In this document: positions 9,577 to 18,092 of the stretch, piece after piece | How the letters are laid out: each line of letters starts with the position of its first letter | Numbering within the stretch: the stretch's first letter is position 1 | Source of the DNA: Mesorhizobium sp. Root102 | GTDB taxonomy: Bacteria > Pseudomonadota > Alphaproteobacteria > Rhizobiales > Rhizobiaceae | Assembly (NCBI RefSeq): GCF_001425625.1 | Contig: NZ_LMCP01000023.1 | Location: 1,428-65,427, forward strand | Direction: 5' to 3' | Length of the DNA: 64,000 bases | Notes under the pieces: generated by a model | What the model saw: only the letters and a program-made list of their open reading frames with translations | The model's database searches: none | What the model was told of the DNA's origin: nothing | Program-made: the position numbers and the translations under genes

Positions 9577-10179
9577 TCACCCTGGTCGTCCTGGCCGCGA
9601 GACACCTTCGAGGATCGATCGCAACTCCTCCCTGCCTCTGGCGATCCGCGACGTCAGCGTGCCCGCTGGAATGCCCAGCGCCTTCCCGGCATCGTCGTAG
9701 GAGAGGCCTTCGACCGCGACAAGCACGAGTGCTGCGCGCCGTTCGGGATTGATCTGCTGAAGCGCCGAGAATACATCGACCGATACCAGCCTGTCGGCCT
9801 GTGGCGACGTCGCGATCACATCTATCGTTTCTGAGATCGTGGCCACTGCCCGGGCATGGCGTTTGGCGCGCCGCAACTGGTCGATGAACAAATTGTGCAT
9901 GATCGTGAGCAGCCAACGGCGCGGCGTATCGCCTGCCGTCCAATTTGCCATCCTCGACAGCGCCCGTTCGAGGCTGTCCTGCACAAGGTCATCGGCGGCA
10001 TCGCGGTCCCGCAGCAGCGCGCGCGCATAGCCGCGCAGCCGTGGAATCTCGTCGACGATCGCTCGCCTGCGTTCGTCGGCGATTTCGGTCTCCGCGACAC
10101 TTGCCGCGTCAACCGAGCGGAAATGCGGCTGCAACGAAACACCGGGCGGAAGTTCGAGATGGGTCGTGTTCATGGTCAT
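9577..10179 (-). CDS. ECF-type RNA polymerase sigma factor
   Basis: Extracytoplasmic-function sigma factor of about 200 residues. Region 2 appears in RLRGYARALLRDRDAADDLV followed by QDSLERALSRM and the DTPRRWLLTIMHNLFIDQLR segment. Region 4 appears in NPERRAALVLVAVEGLSYDD and the helix-turn-helix GIPAGTLTSRIARGREEL. The start is taken at the ATG-ACC-ATG near 10179; no strong ribosome site marks it, and a longer frame to 10329 exists. No anti-sigma factor gene lies next to it, which is unusual for many ECF groups, so its control cannot be inferred from this window. Confidence 0.85.
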   Translation of the reverse strand: MTMNTTHLELPPGVSLQPHFRSVDAASVAETEIADERRRAIVDEIPRLRGYARALLRDRDAADDLVQDSLERALSRMANWTAGDTPRRWLLTIMHNLFIDQLRRAKRHARAVATISETIDVIATSPQADRLVSVDVFSALQQINPERRAALVLVAVEGLSYDDAGKALGIPAGTLTSRIARGREELRSILEGVSRPGRPG

Positions 10180-10477
10180 CAGGCGGTGCGCAATGGCGGC
10201 GACTGCAACTCGCCATCCGGACTGAAGCCGGTCGGGCACGAACCGGACAGCCACAACCATCCGGTAGTTCGACACTGCATGTCTGGTCTCCAATACATGT
10301 GCGCCTGCCTCTCCTGGCTTTTGCTGCATCCAATCGACGCTGTCTGCTGGGATGCCGTCGGCGCTATCATGGCGGACCGGACAGAGGGCTTCTTTTCGAA
10401 ACGACTACATTCTTTCGCGATGCAATGTGGGCGGCTCGATGTTGAGGAAGGAGGTGTTCGCGGGAGTGCCAGGCAGA

Positions 10478-11320
10478 TCACTCGGCCGGGCCGAATGACA
10501 TCCTCGCCGCGGGGGCGGGCATGCCTTCTGCGCCGCCCCTCAGATAGGTCCAATAAAGGGGAAGCCCCGTGAACAGGAATCCGCCAGCAATGTTGCCCAA
10601 GGTCACGGGTATCTGGTTCCAGTACCACCAGTCTGCGAAGCTGATCTTGGCCCCGAGCATCATCCCCATGGGAATGACGAACATGTTGACGACGCAGTGC
10701 TCGAATCCGAGCGCGAAGAAGGCGAATATTGGCAACCAGCATCCGACGATCCTGCCGACGGCGGATTTCGAACTCGTTCCCATGACGACGCCGAGGCAGA
10801 CCATCCAGTTGCAGAGCATGGCCTTGACGAAACCGGTCACCAGTCCATCATATCCATACGGCTCATAGGCGATCGTCTTGGCTTCGGCGAGCGCGCGCAG
10901 ATGATCTCCGAGCGCACCCGCCCCGACATTGCCGACATCGGTCAGGATGACATAGAACAGCCCGGCAAAGGCGAGCGAGCCGAGCATGTTGCCGACAAAA
11001 ACCCAGAACCAGTTGGCCAACATCCGGCCGACCGTCGTGCGGCGAGCCAGGACGGCCAGTGGTACCAGTCCAAAATTCCCGGTCAGGAGTTCGAGGCCAA
11101 GGATGATGATGATGGCAAATCCCACCGGGAAGATGAGAGCGCCGACAAGCGCGACATTTGTCTGAAGCGCACCCTGCAGGGCCAGACTCGTCGCGAAGGC
11201 GAGGAGTGCGCCGGAAAGCATGCCGCGGATCAAAAGATCGAGAACGCCGTGAGCGGCTTTGGCGGCGCCGAGATCCACCATTGCCCGCGCGATTTCGAGC
11301 GGTGAGAGGCTGTCGTTCAT
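10478..11320 (-). CDS. Formate/nitrite transporter (FNT) family channel
   Basis: Pentameric inner-membrane channel for formate, nitrite or a related monovalent anion; 280 residues, normal length. ATG 11320 lies eight bases after GGAAGGA. Six membrane segments are visible. FNT hallmarks include LSGALLAFATSLALQGALQT, the GLELLTGNFGLVPLA loop, MLCNWMVCLGVVMGTSSKS and GFEHCVVNMFVIPMGMM, the central-His region of the pore. It is close to the FdhF-like oxidoreductase, which would suit a one-carbon or nitrogen-oxide role, but the substrate is not settled by sequence. A degraded second copy of part of this gene lies near 19709-19790. Confidence 0.9.
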   Translation of the reverse strand: MNDSLSPLEIARAMVDLGAAKAAHGVLDLLIRGMLSGALLAFATSLALQGALQTNVALVGALIFPVGFAIIIILGLELLTGNFGLVPLAVLARRTTVGRMLANWFWVFVGNMLGSLAFAGLFYVILTDVGNVGAGALGDHLRALAEAKTIAYEPYGYDGLVTGFVKAMLCNWMVCLGVVMGTSSKSAVGRIVGCWLPIFAFFALGFEHCVVNMFVIPMGMMLGAKISFADWWYWNQIPVTLGNIAGGFLFTGLPLYWTYLRGGAEGMPAPAARMSFGPAE

Positions 11321-11522
11321 GATCACTGTCCTTCCGGGTCAGGCACGTCTCCGTGCGTCGCCAACCAGGACTGGATAGCCGACGGCATTTCGCTGCGACA
11401 TTCTACGCAGGGCAACCAGACTAAGCGCTTGATTTAGGTCCAGACATTCCTTGGTATGCTTTGTCGGCCGCGATCAGGCCGGGTGCCGGTCGTGGGAGCT
11501 GGCTGGTCCAATCTCATCAATG

Positions 11523-11948
11523 TCACAGTGCAACGACCGTCCTGGCGACATCGACGTTCCCGCGGATCGCATTGGAATAGGGGCAGATCGCATCGGCGCC
11601 GCGCACCAGTTGCTCGGCGGTCGCCTGGTCGACGCCGGCGATGCTGACCGCGAGCGTCGCGTGCAGCACGAAGGCGTCGGCCACGTTGCGGCTGAGTCCG
11701 ATCTCGGCGACCACATCGACATCGCCATCGGCGAAGCGATGCCCCGACTGCCGAGCAACGCGCAACAGCGCGTTCTCAAAACACGCGGCATAGCCGCCGG
11801 CAAAGAGCTGTTCGGGATTGGTGCCGCCGCCCATGCCACCCAGTTCCTTGGGGATGGCAAGCTTGAGATCGAGAATGCCGTCCTCGCTGCGGATCATTCC
11901 CTTGCGGCCGCCCGTTGCGGTGACCTTGGTCGAGTAGAGAATAGTCAT
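11523..11948 (-). CDS. ohr: Organic hydroperoxide resistance protein Ohr (OsmC family)
   Basis: Thiol peroxidase that reduces organic hydroperoxides in the cytoplasm; 141 residues, full length. The start MTILYSTKVTATGGRKGMIR is typical of Ohr. The two redox cysteines are in NPEQLFAGGYAACFENAL and in DAICPYSNAIRGN, the Ohr signature that separates it from OsmC. No MarR-type OhrR regulator is adjacent. It ends the minus-strand run that begins with mdcA, 48 bases beyond mdcH, but it is probably not functionally tied to malonate breakdown. Confidence 0.92.
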   Translation of the reverse strand: MTILYSTKVTATGGRKGMIRSEDGILDLKLAIPKELGGMGGGTNPEQLFAGGYAACFENALLRVARQSGHRFADGDVDVVAEIGLSRNVADAFVLHATLAVSIAGVDQATAEQLVRGADAICPYSNAIRGNVDVARTVVAL

Positions 11949-11996
11949 GCGTTAACTTCCTTCATGAGCGGTTTGGTCTCGCGTCTGTGGGGGTGT

Positions 11997-12926
11997 TTAG
12001 GACGCCATTTCCATCCACCGGCGCAGGCCAGCGACGGAGCGGAAATCGGCGGCGCTGCGTGCTGGTATCCCGGGCTCGAACTCGGCCATGATCCCCGCCA
12101 GGGCATCGCCAGGCCCGAGTTCGAGCACGCGGGCGGGACGGAAGGCGCAACAGGCATCCATACACGTCGCCCAGTCGATGGTTGTCGCGATCTGCGCAGC
12201 GAGCTTGTCGAGACCATCGGCGATCCGGCGAACCGGCGTCCCGTCGATCCCGCTGATCAGCCGCACCTCGCGCGGCAAACGGGCGTCCGCGACGGTTTCC
12301 CTCAGCAGCCCGCCGAACCGCCTGGCCGCGGCCTCAAGAGCCGGCGTGTGCGAGGCGACGTGGATCGGCAGTATAGTCGCGCGGATGGCGCCGCGTGCCG
12401 CGGCGTCCGTGAGTGCCTGCCGGAGCCCCGTCGCGCGCCCGCCGACGATGACGTGCAGCGGACCGTTGACGATGGCGACGTCGAGCCCATAGGCGCGGCA
12501 AAGTCCGTCGACGACATCGCGCTGCAAGCCGACGACGGCGGCGAGCCCAGAGGGCTCACGCGTCGCCTCGTCCATGAGTGCGGCGCGGCGCGTCACGAGG
12601 TCGAAGGCGATCGACGCGTCGATGACGCCGGCGACAGCCCAGGCTGGCACTTCGCCCGCGCTGTAGCCGGCGATGATCAGCGGGCGTGGAGTTGATGGCT
12701 CTATAATGGCCCAGGTGGCTAGCGCCGCCGTGCAGCACAGTACCTGGGCGACGTCGTTGCGTTGGATGTTGCTGCCGCCCTCCCGCACGAGGTCGCGCGC
12801 GTCCCGCCCGCCGAGCGCTCGGGCGGCCGCGGCGAAGATCGCCGCCGCCGCCGGCTCGAAGGCGACGAGGTCGAACATCTCAGGGTTCTGGCGGCCTTGG
12901 CCTGAGCACAATATGGCGGTGCTCAC
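11997..12926 (-). CDS. mdcH: Malonate decarboxylase malonyl transferase MdcH
   Basis: Malonyl-CoA:ACP acyltransferase that primes the decarboxylase acyl carrier protein with malonate. It has 309 residues. It begins with AILCSGQGRQNPEMF, matching the GQG block of acyltransferases. The nucleophile Ser is near residue 89 in AGYSAGEVPAWAVAG, and the catalytic His is in PIHVASHTPALEAA. The start overlaps the mdcB stop by four bases, indicating translational coupling. It is the last gene of the mdcA-C-D-E-G-B-H operon. Confidence 0.92.
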   Translation of the reverse strand: MSTAILCSGQGRQNPEMFDLVAFEPAAAAIFAAAARALGGRDARDLVREGGSNIQRNDVAQVLCCTAALATWAIIEPSTPRPLIIAGYSAGEVPAWAVAGVIDASIAFDLVTRRAALMDEATREPSGLAAVVGLQRDVVDGLCRAYGLDVAIVNGPLHVIVGGRATGLRQALTDAAARGAIRATILPIHVASHTPALEAAARRFGGLLRETVADARLPREVRLISGIDGTPVRRIADGLDKLAAQIATTIDWATCMDACCAFRPARVLELGPGDALAGIMAEFEPGIPARSAADFRSVAGLRRWMEMAS

Positions 12927-13813
12927 GGCCCGTTCCCTAGGCGATCGAGGAAGATCGTCGCGGCCAGCAGGTCGGCCGAGCCGCCCGGGCTGAGGCGCCG
13001 CGCGACGAACCGGCGATGCACCGCGACGGCATGGGCGAGCCAGCCCGCCCGGCCGACGCCGCCGCCGAGGAGGAAGTCGCGCGCCGCCTCGCGGGCATCC
13101 CCGAGGCCCTTCGCGCCGCCGCGATGCAGCAGGTTGGTGTCCTCCATCGTCGCCAGCAGCGCGAAGAAGGCGTGCACGCGCGCGGCCTCCTCATTCCCGG
13201 AGAGGCTCCGCCCGGCGTGAAGGGCAGGCAGTCCGACCCGCACGGCGTGCGGGAAGCCGTTCGCGGCCTCGGTACGCGCGCCACCGGCCCCGAACCGGCG
13301 TAGCGCGCCGCTGCCATGACTGTTCAATGGAATCGGGCCGCGCAGGATCGCTGCGGCCCATCTGTCGCGAACCATGGAGGTGAGCCGCGCCGCTGTCAGG
13401 CCGGCTGCACATTCCACAAGGGTTGCACCCGCTGCGGCGCAGAGCAGGCCGAGCGCGAAGATGGCCCCCCGATGAGTATTCACCCCGCCGGTCGCGGCTA
13501 GCATGGCCGCTTCCGCCCGCAGCCCCGTCCACCGCAGCGCGTCCATGCCTGCGCCTGCCGCACCGGCCTGCGCGAGTTCGACATAGAACGGCCGAAGCGC
13601 GGCGATGCTGCGCCGGAAGGTGCCAGCATCCATGTTATCATGGCTGCCGGCATCGACGAGGCTGACGAGGCCGGGCTTCGGCCAGGTTTCCAGCTCGTCG
13701 GTCAGCGCCTGTGCCGCCGCCTCGCCGATCCATGCGAAGGCGGCCTCGCGAACCGGCTCGGGGCCGGCCGGGCCAGTGGTGGGAGCGGTCAGGTGAAGAG
13801 GGTGCGCGCGCAT
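12923..13813 (-). CDS. mdcB: Triphosphoribosyl-dephospho-CoA synthase MdcB
   Basis: Makes 2'-(5''-triphosphoribosyl)-3'-dephospho-CoA, the precursor of the prosthetic group of the malonate decarboxylase carrier protein, from ATP and dephospho-CoA (CitG/MdcB family). 296 residues. Family blocks are ELETWPKPGLVSLVDAGSHD, DMDAGTF-like sequence, GVNTHRGAIFALGLLCAAAG and EDTNLLHRGGAKGL. It overlaps mdcG by 25 bases at its start and mdcH by four at its end, so it is embedded in the operon. Confidence 0.92.
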   Translation of the reverse strand: MRAHPLHLTAPTTGPAGPEPVREAAFAWIGEAAAQALTDELETWPKPGLVSLVDAGSHDNMDAGTFRRSIAALRPFYVELAQAGAAGAGMDALRWTGLRAEAAMLAATGGVNTHRGAIFALGLLCAAAGATLVECAAGLTAARLTSMVRDRWAAAILRGPIPLNSHGSGALRRFGAGGARTEAANGFPHAVRVGLPALHAGRSLSGNEEAARVHAFFALLATMEDTNLLHRGGAKGLGDAREAARDFLLGGGVGRAGWLAHAVAVHRRFVARRLSPGGSADLLAATIFLDRLGNGP

Positions 13814-14451
13814 CTCAGTTCCGTTCCCTTCATGGATTTCACAAGGACCGCGCCTGCGGGCCGGCCGATTTCGGCATGGAGTTCGCGCCAGTTCACCCCT
13901 GCCCCGCCGGAGAACAGAACCTCGCCGTCGAGCCGGGCGGGGCCGTGCCTGTCGATCCGCGCGAGTCCGGCCAGCAGATCGGGTTGGATGTCGCGGTCCG
14001 GTGCCGGCCAGAGCAGGTCGAGGTCGGAGGCGGGCCGCAGATAGGAAAGCCCGGTCAGGTGCTGCCAGAGCAGCGCACCGAACACGGCCGGCCGCAGCGC
14101 CAGGTGCCGACCGAGCGCAAGGACTGCGTCGATCTGGGGCCGCAGCCTGGGCGCCGCCGATGCGGTGGCCTCCTCCAGTGCGACCAGGGGCAGCGTCCGC
14201 GCGACGGCCGGGACCGGGACCGTGAGACCGACGCGCCGCTTGCCCAGCGCGGGGGGCATGGCCAGGCCAACCGCGATACCGCGCGCCTCGCCCGGCGCCG
14301 GACGGCGCACGATCACCGGCCAGCCACGCTCCGCCCAGCCGACGAGAAGCTCCCGCTCATCGCTCGCAAGCTCCCAGATGACGGAGGCATGGTCGAGCAC
14401 GCTCGACCATGCCTCCGGCCGGATGCACAGGAGTTGGTGGCGGCTATACAC
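13789..14451 (-). CDS. mdcG: Phosphoribosyl-dephospho-CoA transferase MdcG
   Basis: Transfers the phosphoribosyl-dephospho-CoA group to the carrier protein MdcC to form active holo-ACP. Starting at GTG 14451, which overlaps the mdcE stop by eight bases, gives 220 residues and the family start YSRHQLLCIRPEAW. A longer frame to 14544 lies inside mdcE and is rejected. The nucleotidyltransferase-like acidic motif is visible in LRPASDLDLLWPAP. The C-terminus GRPAGAVLVKSMKGTEL is typical. Confidence 0.9.
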   Translation of the reverse strand: MYSRHQLLCIRPEAWSSVLDHASVIWELASDERELLVGWAERGWPVIVRRPAPGEARGIAVGLAMPPALGKRRVGLTVPVPAVARTLPLVALEEATASAAPRLRPQIDAVLALGRHLALRPAVFGALLWQHLTGLSYLRPASDLDLLWPAPDRDIQPDLLAGLARIDRHGPARLDGEVLFSGGAGVNWRELHAEIGRPAGAVLVKSMKGTELRCARTLFT

Positions 14452-15175
14452 GGCGGTATCGGCTCGCCTGGTCCGCCACGCGCCAGGCGATGCCGGTGGC
14501 GAGGAGCCGCCCGCCGCGCTCGGCACCCAGTGCGTCGCGCACATCGTGCGCCGGGATGGTCGCGAGCGTCGTCTCGATCTGGACGTCGAGCGGCTTCGCT
14601 GGGTCCCAGACCTGCGCGATCGCGCCGACCTTGGTCATCGAATCCAACCCCGGCGCGAAGACCGGGGTGGTCTTCGCCAGGGCCTCGAGCTTCTCCAGCG
14701 GCAGCTTGGTCACGCGCGCCATGGAGGGCAGGTCCATCACCGCCGGCTCGGCTCCGGGAAGGGCGACGAGGACGTCGGTTGCGAGCGCGGTGGCGAGGAA
14801 CGCGCCGGCTGCTGCCCTGCCGTAGTTAAGTCCGATGGTGGGATGACCGCTGCGGCTCGCCAGCAGTAGGCATTTCGCCAGATGGGCGAGATATTCGTTG
14901 AGCCCCAACATCTCGTCGCGCCGCGCCATGCGCTGGCCCTGCGTGTCGACGACGACGAGCATCGGCGCGTCCCCGCCGGCGGCGGCGATGTCGAGCACGC
15001 GCTCGGCGAGCGGCAGGACGCCGTCGATGCCGAGCGGCTCGCCCTCCGCGATGCCGATCACCTCGACCGCACGGCCGCAAACGCGCCTGCCGGTGCCGAG
15101 CAGCAGCTTGCCGGGCCCGACGACGACGTCGTGGCCGGAGGGGAACAGACCGGCCAGTATCTCATCGAGCGTCAT
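14444..15175 (-). CDS. mdcE: Malonate decarboxylase gamma subunit MdcE
   Basis: With MdcD it forms the carboxyltransferase-like decarboxylase that removes CO2 from malonyl-S-ACP to give acetyl-S-ACP. 243 residues with crotonase/carboxyltransferase-like character: APMLVVVDTQGQRMARRDE, GHPTIGLNYGRAAAGAFLAT, and PSMARVTKLPLEKLEAL. The start MTLDEILAGLFPSGHDV overlaps the mdcD end by 14 bases. Unlike the biotin-dependent enzymes, no biotin carrier is encoded nearby, consistent with the soluble biotin-independent type. Confidence 0.92.
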   Translation of the reverse strand: MTLDEILAGLFPSGHDVVVGPGKLLLGTGRRVCGRAVEVIGIAEGEPLGIDGVLPLAERVLDIAAAGGDAPMLVVVDTQGQRMARRDEMLGLNEYLAHLAKCLLLASRSGHPTIGLNYGRAAAGAFLATALATDVLVALPGAEPAVMDLPSMARVTKLPLEKLEALAKTTPVFAPGLDSMTKVGAIAQVWDPAKPLDVQIETTLATIPAHDVRDALGAERGGRLLATGIAWRVADQASRYRRV

Positions 15176-16091
15176 CGCCGGCTCCCTTCACATCCGCGAC
15201 GAGGGCGACGAACACCGGGTCGTCCATGTCTCCGGCCGCCCGCGGGTCGGCGACGCCGAGCGCTTTCCACATAGCGGCCGCGCGGTCGCAGCCGCCGAGC
15301 CGCCCGACCCGCCCGGCCAAACGTGCCTGCTCGGCGCGAAGCGTGGCGAGATCGAAGGGGCGCGCTTTGCCCATGAGCGCGAGGGTGGCCTCGCGGAAGC
15401 TCGCCGCCGTGTCCTCGGCATAGGCGTCAGCGCCGCCGATAAGGCGCCTCGTGCGACCGCCGGTGACGCCCCAGACCAGCGCCTTGTCTCGCGAGTCGAA
15501 CTCCTCGACGCCCTTGTTGGTCTCGATGACCTCTGGCCCCGTCACGCCGGTACGCCCCTGTTCAGAGATCACGATCGCCGAGCAGGTCGCGGCGATGAGC
15601 CCAGCGCCGCCGAACGCCCCGGCGCGTCCGCCGACAAGGGCGATGACCGCCACGCCGGCGGCGCGTGCCTCGACGATCGCCCGCATCACCTCGGCGACGG
15701 CGAGCTCGCCGGCATTGGCTTCCTGCAGCCGCACTCCACCGCTGTCGAGCAGCAGGAGTATACTGCGCGGCAGCTTCTCGTCATCGCGCGCGGCGCGGAT
15801 CAGGCCGAGCAGCTTGGCGCCGCTCACCTCGGCAAAAGTTCCGCCCATGAACTGGCCTTCCTGCGCGGCAACCAGAACGCTGTTCCCGTCGAGGCGCCCG
15901 CACCCGACGATCATGCCATCGTCGAAGGCGGCGGGCAGGTCGAACGAGGCGAGATGCGGGCTCTGCGCGCGTTCCGACGGCGGCACGAACTCCGTGAAGC
16001 TGCCCGCGTCGAGCAGTTTTGCGAGGCGCTCTCGCGCGGTGGAAAGGAACCAGCTCGCGGACGCGCCGAAGGGACGGCCGGTCTCACTCAT
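15162..16091 (-). CDS. mdcD: Malonate decarboxylase beta subunit MdcD
   Basis: Carboxyltransferase-type subunit paired with MdcE in decarboxylation of malonyl-ACP. ATG 16091 gives MSETGRPFGASASWFLSTAR and 309 residues; it overlaps the mdcC stop by eight bases. A longer frame to 16238 is only a shadow within mdcC. Landmarks include AAFDDGMIVGCGRLDGNSVL, GGTFAEVSGAKLLGLIRAA, LLLLDSGGVRLQEANAGELA and VGGRAGAFGGAGLIAATCSA, as expected for the acyl-CoA carboxyltransferase fold. Confidence 0.93.
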   Translation of the reverse strand: MSETGRPFGASASWFLSTARERLAKLLDAGSFTEFVPPSERAQSPHLASFDLPAAFDDGMIVGCGRLDGNSVLVAAQEGQFMGGTFAEVSGAKLLGLIRAARDDEKLPRSILLLLDSGGVRLQEANAGELAVAEVMRAIVEARAAGVAVIALVGGRAGAFGGAGLIAATCSAIVISEQGRTGVTGPEVIETNKGVEEFDSRDKALVWGVTGGRTRRLIGGADAYAEDTAASFREATLALMGKARPFDLATLRAEQARLAGRVGRLGGCDRAAAMWKALGVADPRAAGDMDDPVFVALVADVKGAGDDAR

Positions 16092-16401
16092 CGTCCATCT
16101 CCATGGTCCGCACGCCCTGCATGAGACGGAGCGCGACCGTATCCGGCCGGGCTCCGCCGTCGTTGATCGAGATGCGCATGCCACCCGGCGAGGTGCGCTC
16201 GACGAAATCGGCGACGACGGCCTTCCACACCTCGTCATAGCCGCGCACCGGCGTGGTGATCTCCACGGCGCACTCGTTCTGTGCGAGCACGCGCTCCAGC
16301 AGGACCTCGAGATTGCCAGACGCGACGACGCCGACGATCGCCGAGCACGCCGTGCCGGGGGCCGGGCCGCGTGTCGTGAAGCGAAGCTTGAGGTTTTCCA
16401 T
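16084..16401 (-). CDS. mdcC: Malonate decarboxylase acyl carrier protein MdcC (delta subunit)
   Basis: Small carrier protein (105 residues) that bears the phosphoribosyl-dephospho-CoA group and shuttles malonyl and acetyl thioesters. ATG 16401 gives MENLKLRFTTRG, the expected start. The probable prosthetic-group Ser is Ser28 in VVASGNLEVLLE. It overlaps the 3' end of neither mdcA nor mdcD by more than a few bases, which keeps the operon tightly packed: mdcA ends at 16413. Confidence 0.92.
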   Translation of the reverse strand: MENLKLRFTTRGPAPGTACSAIVGVVASGNLEVLLERVLAQNECAVEITTPVRGYDEVWKAVVADFVERTSPGGMRISINDGGARPDTVALRLMQGVRTMEMDDE

Positions 16402-16412
16402 GGGCTGCGGTC

Positions 16413-18083
16413 TCACCAGTTGCGAAACTTGCGGGGCGGATCGTAGAGATTGCCCGACCAGCGCAGCAGCTCCTTGACGGAGCGGGCGGCCAGAAGGCTC
16501 CTGTTGGCGTCGAGAGGGTTGATGCCGAGGTCCTCGGGGCGCTGGATCACCTTGCGGGCGCGCAGTTCCTCCACAGCCCTGGCGTCGCGAGCGCGGCCGA
16601 CATCCGTGTAGCCGGCAACGCCCCGGATCGCCTGCTCGCGCTCGGCGGGCGTGCGGCAGAGCAGGAGATTGGCGATGCCTTCCTCCGTCACGATGTGGCT
16701 GACGTCGTCGCCGTAGATCATCACCGGGGGGAGAGCGAGATCGAGCGACTTCGCCAGCTCGATGCTGTCGAGGCCCTCGACGAAGGTCGGGCTGAGCTTC
16801 TCGCCGAAGGTCTCGACGATCTGCACCACGAGTTTTCGCCCGCGCGGCAGACGCGTCGGTTCGCCCGCGGCCTCGCGGCCCGCCTTCAGCCAGGCATCGC
16901 TCGCATGGCGGCGGCCGCGCGGATCGGAGCCCATGTTCGGCGCGCCGCCGAAGCCAGCGATGCGGTCCTTTGTAAAGGTCGAGGAATTGCCTGCGAGGTC
17001 AATCTGCAGGGTCGAGCCGATGAACAAGTCGGTGGCGTAGAGCCCCGCAGACTGGCAGTACATGCGGTTCGAGGCCATGGAGCCGTCGCGGCCGGTGAAG
17101 AATATGTCCGGCCGAGCGCGCATGTAGTCGTCCATCCCTACTTCCGAGCCGAAGCTGTAGACCTGTTCGACCCAGCCGCTCTCGATGGCCGGGATCAGGG
17201 TCGGGTGCGGGTTCAACGCGAAATGGGTCGCGATCCTGCCCTTCAAGCCGAGCCGCTCGGCATAGGTCGGCAGGATCAGCTCGATGGCGGCAGTATTGAA
17301 GCCGATGCCGTGGTTCAGCCGCTTCACGCCATAGGGTTCGTAGATGCCCTTGATCGCCAGCATGGCAGTGAGGATCTGCGTCTCGGTGATCTGCGCCGGG
17401 TCGCGGGTGAACAGAGGCTCGACATAGAAATTCGACGGTGCCACCACGACGAAATCGACCCGGTCGCCCGGTACGTCGACGCGCGGCACCTTGTCGACCA
17501 ACTCGTTGACCTGCGCAATGACGATGCCTTGCTTGAACGCGGTCGCCTCGATAACGACGGGCGAATCCTCGGTGTTCGGGCCCATGTAGAGATTGCCCTC
17601 GCGATCCGCACAGCGCGCCACGGTGAGCGCGACATGCGGGGTCAGATCGACGAAGTAGCGCGAGAACAACTCGAGATAGGTATGAACCGCGCCGAGCTCG
17701 ATCTTGCTGGCCTTGAGCGCGCGCGCGATCGCGGCTCCCTGCGGGCCGGAATAGGAGAAGTCGAGCCTCTTCGCGATGCCGGCTTCGAACAGGTCGAGGT
17801 GCTCGGCCAGCACCACGCCCGACTGCACGATGTGCAGGTCCTTCACCACGACGGGGTCGACCTCGGCGAGCCGGGCGGCGAGGAAGTCGGCCTGCTTCTG
17901 GTTATCGCCTTCGAGGCAGACCCGGTCACCGGAACGGACCAAGGCCTCCAGCAGCTTCGTCACGTCCTCGTGGAAGACCAGCTTGTCCCTGGCGTAGCGG
18001 GCGGCGGCGGCCAGGCGCTGCTCGCGCGATTGTCGGGCCGTATCCCAAGCGCGTTGCGATGGACCGCTCGATCGGGCATTCAT
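16413..18083 (-). CDS. mdcA: Malonate decarboxylase alpha subunit MdcA (ACP transferase)
   Basis: Acetyl-S-ACP:malonate ACP transferase, a CoA-transferase-like subunit that exchanges acetate for malonate on the carrier; 556 residues, full length. It is first in the operon. Recognisable blocks include RVCLEGDNQKQADFLA, DVTKLLEALVRSGD, PRVDVPGDRVDFVVVAPS, NHGIGFNTAAIELILPTYAE, VGMDDYMRARPDIFFTG and AGFGGAPNMGSDPRGRRHAS. The start ATG 18083 follows GAGG. Upstream is not a regulator gene but a broken hydrolase, so the promoter is probably within 18084-18480 or arises from it. Confidence 0.95.
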   Translation of the reverse strand: MNARSSGPSQRAWDTARQSREQRLAAAARYARDKLVFHEDVTKLLEALVRSGDRVCLEGDNQKQADFLAARLAEVDPVVVKDLHIVQSGVVLAEHLDLFEAGIAKRLDFSYSGPQGAAIARALKASKIELGAVHTYLELFSRYFVDLTPHVALTVARCADREGNLYMGPNTEDSPVVIEATAFKQGIVIAQVNELVDKVPRVDVPGDRVDFVVVAPSNFYVEPLFTRDPAQITETQILTAMLAIKGIYEPYGVKRLNHGIGFNTAAIELILPTYAERLGLKGRIATHFALNPHPTLIPAIESGWVEQVYSFGSEVGMDDYMRARPDIFFTGRDGSMASNRMYCQSAGLYATDLFIGSTLQIDLAGNSSTFTKDRIAGFGGAPNMGSDPRGRRHASDAWLKAGREAAGEPTRLPRGRKLVVQIVETFGEKLSPTFVEGLDSIELAKSLDLALPPVMIYGDDVSHIVTEEGIANLLLCRTPAEREQAIRGVAGYTDVGRARDARAVEELRARKVIQRPEDLGINPLDANRSLLAARSVKELLRWSGNLYDPPRKFRNW

Positions 18084-18092
18084 GGACGAACC

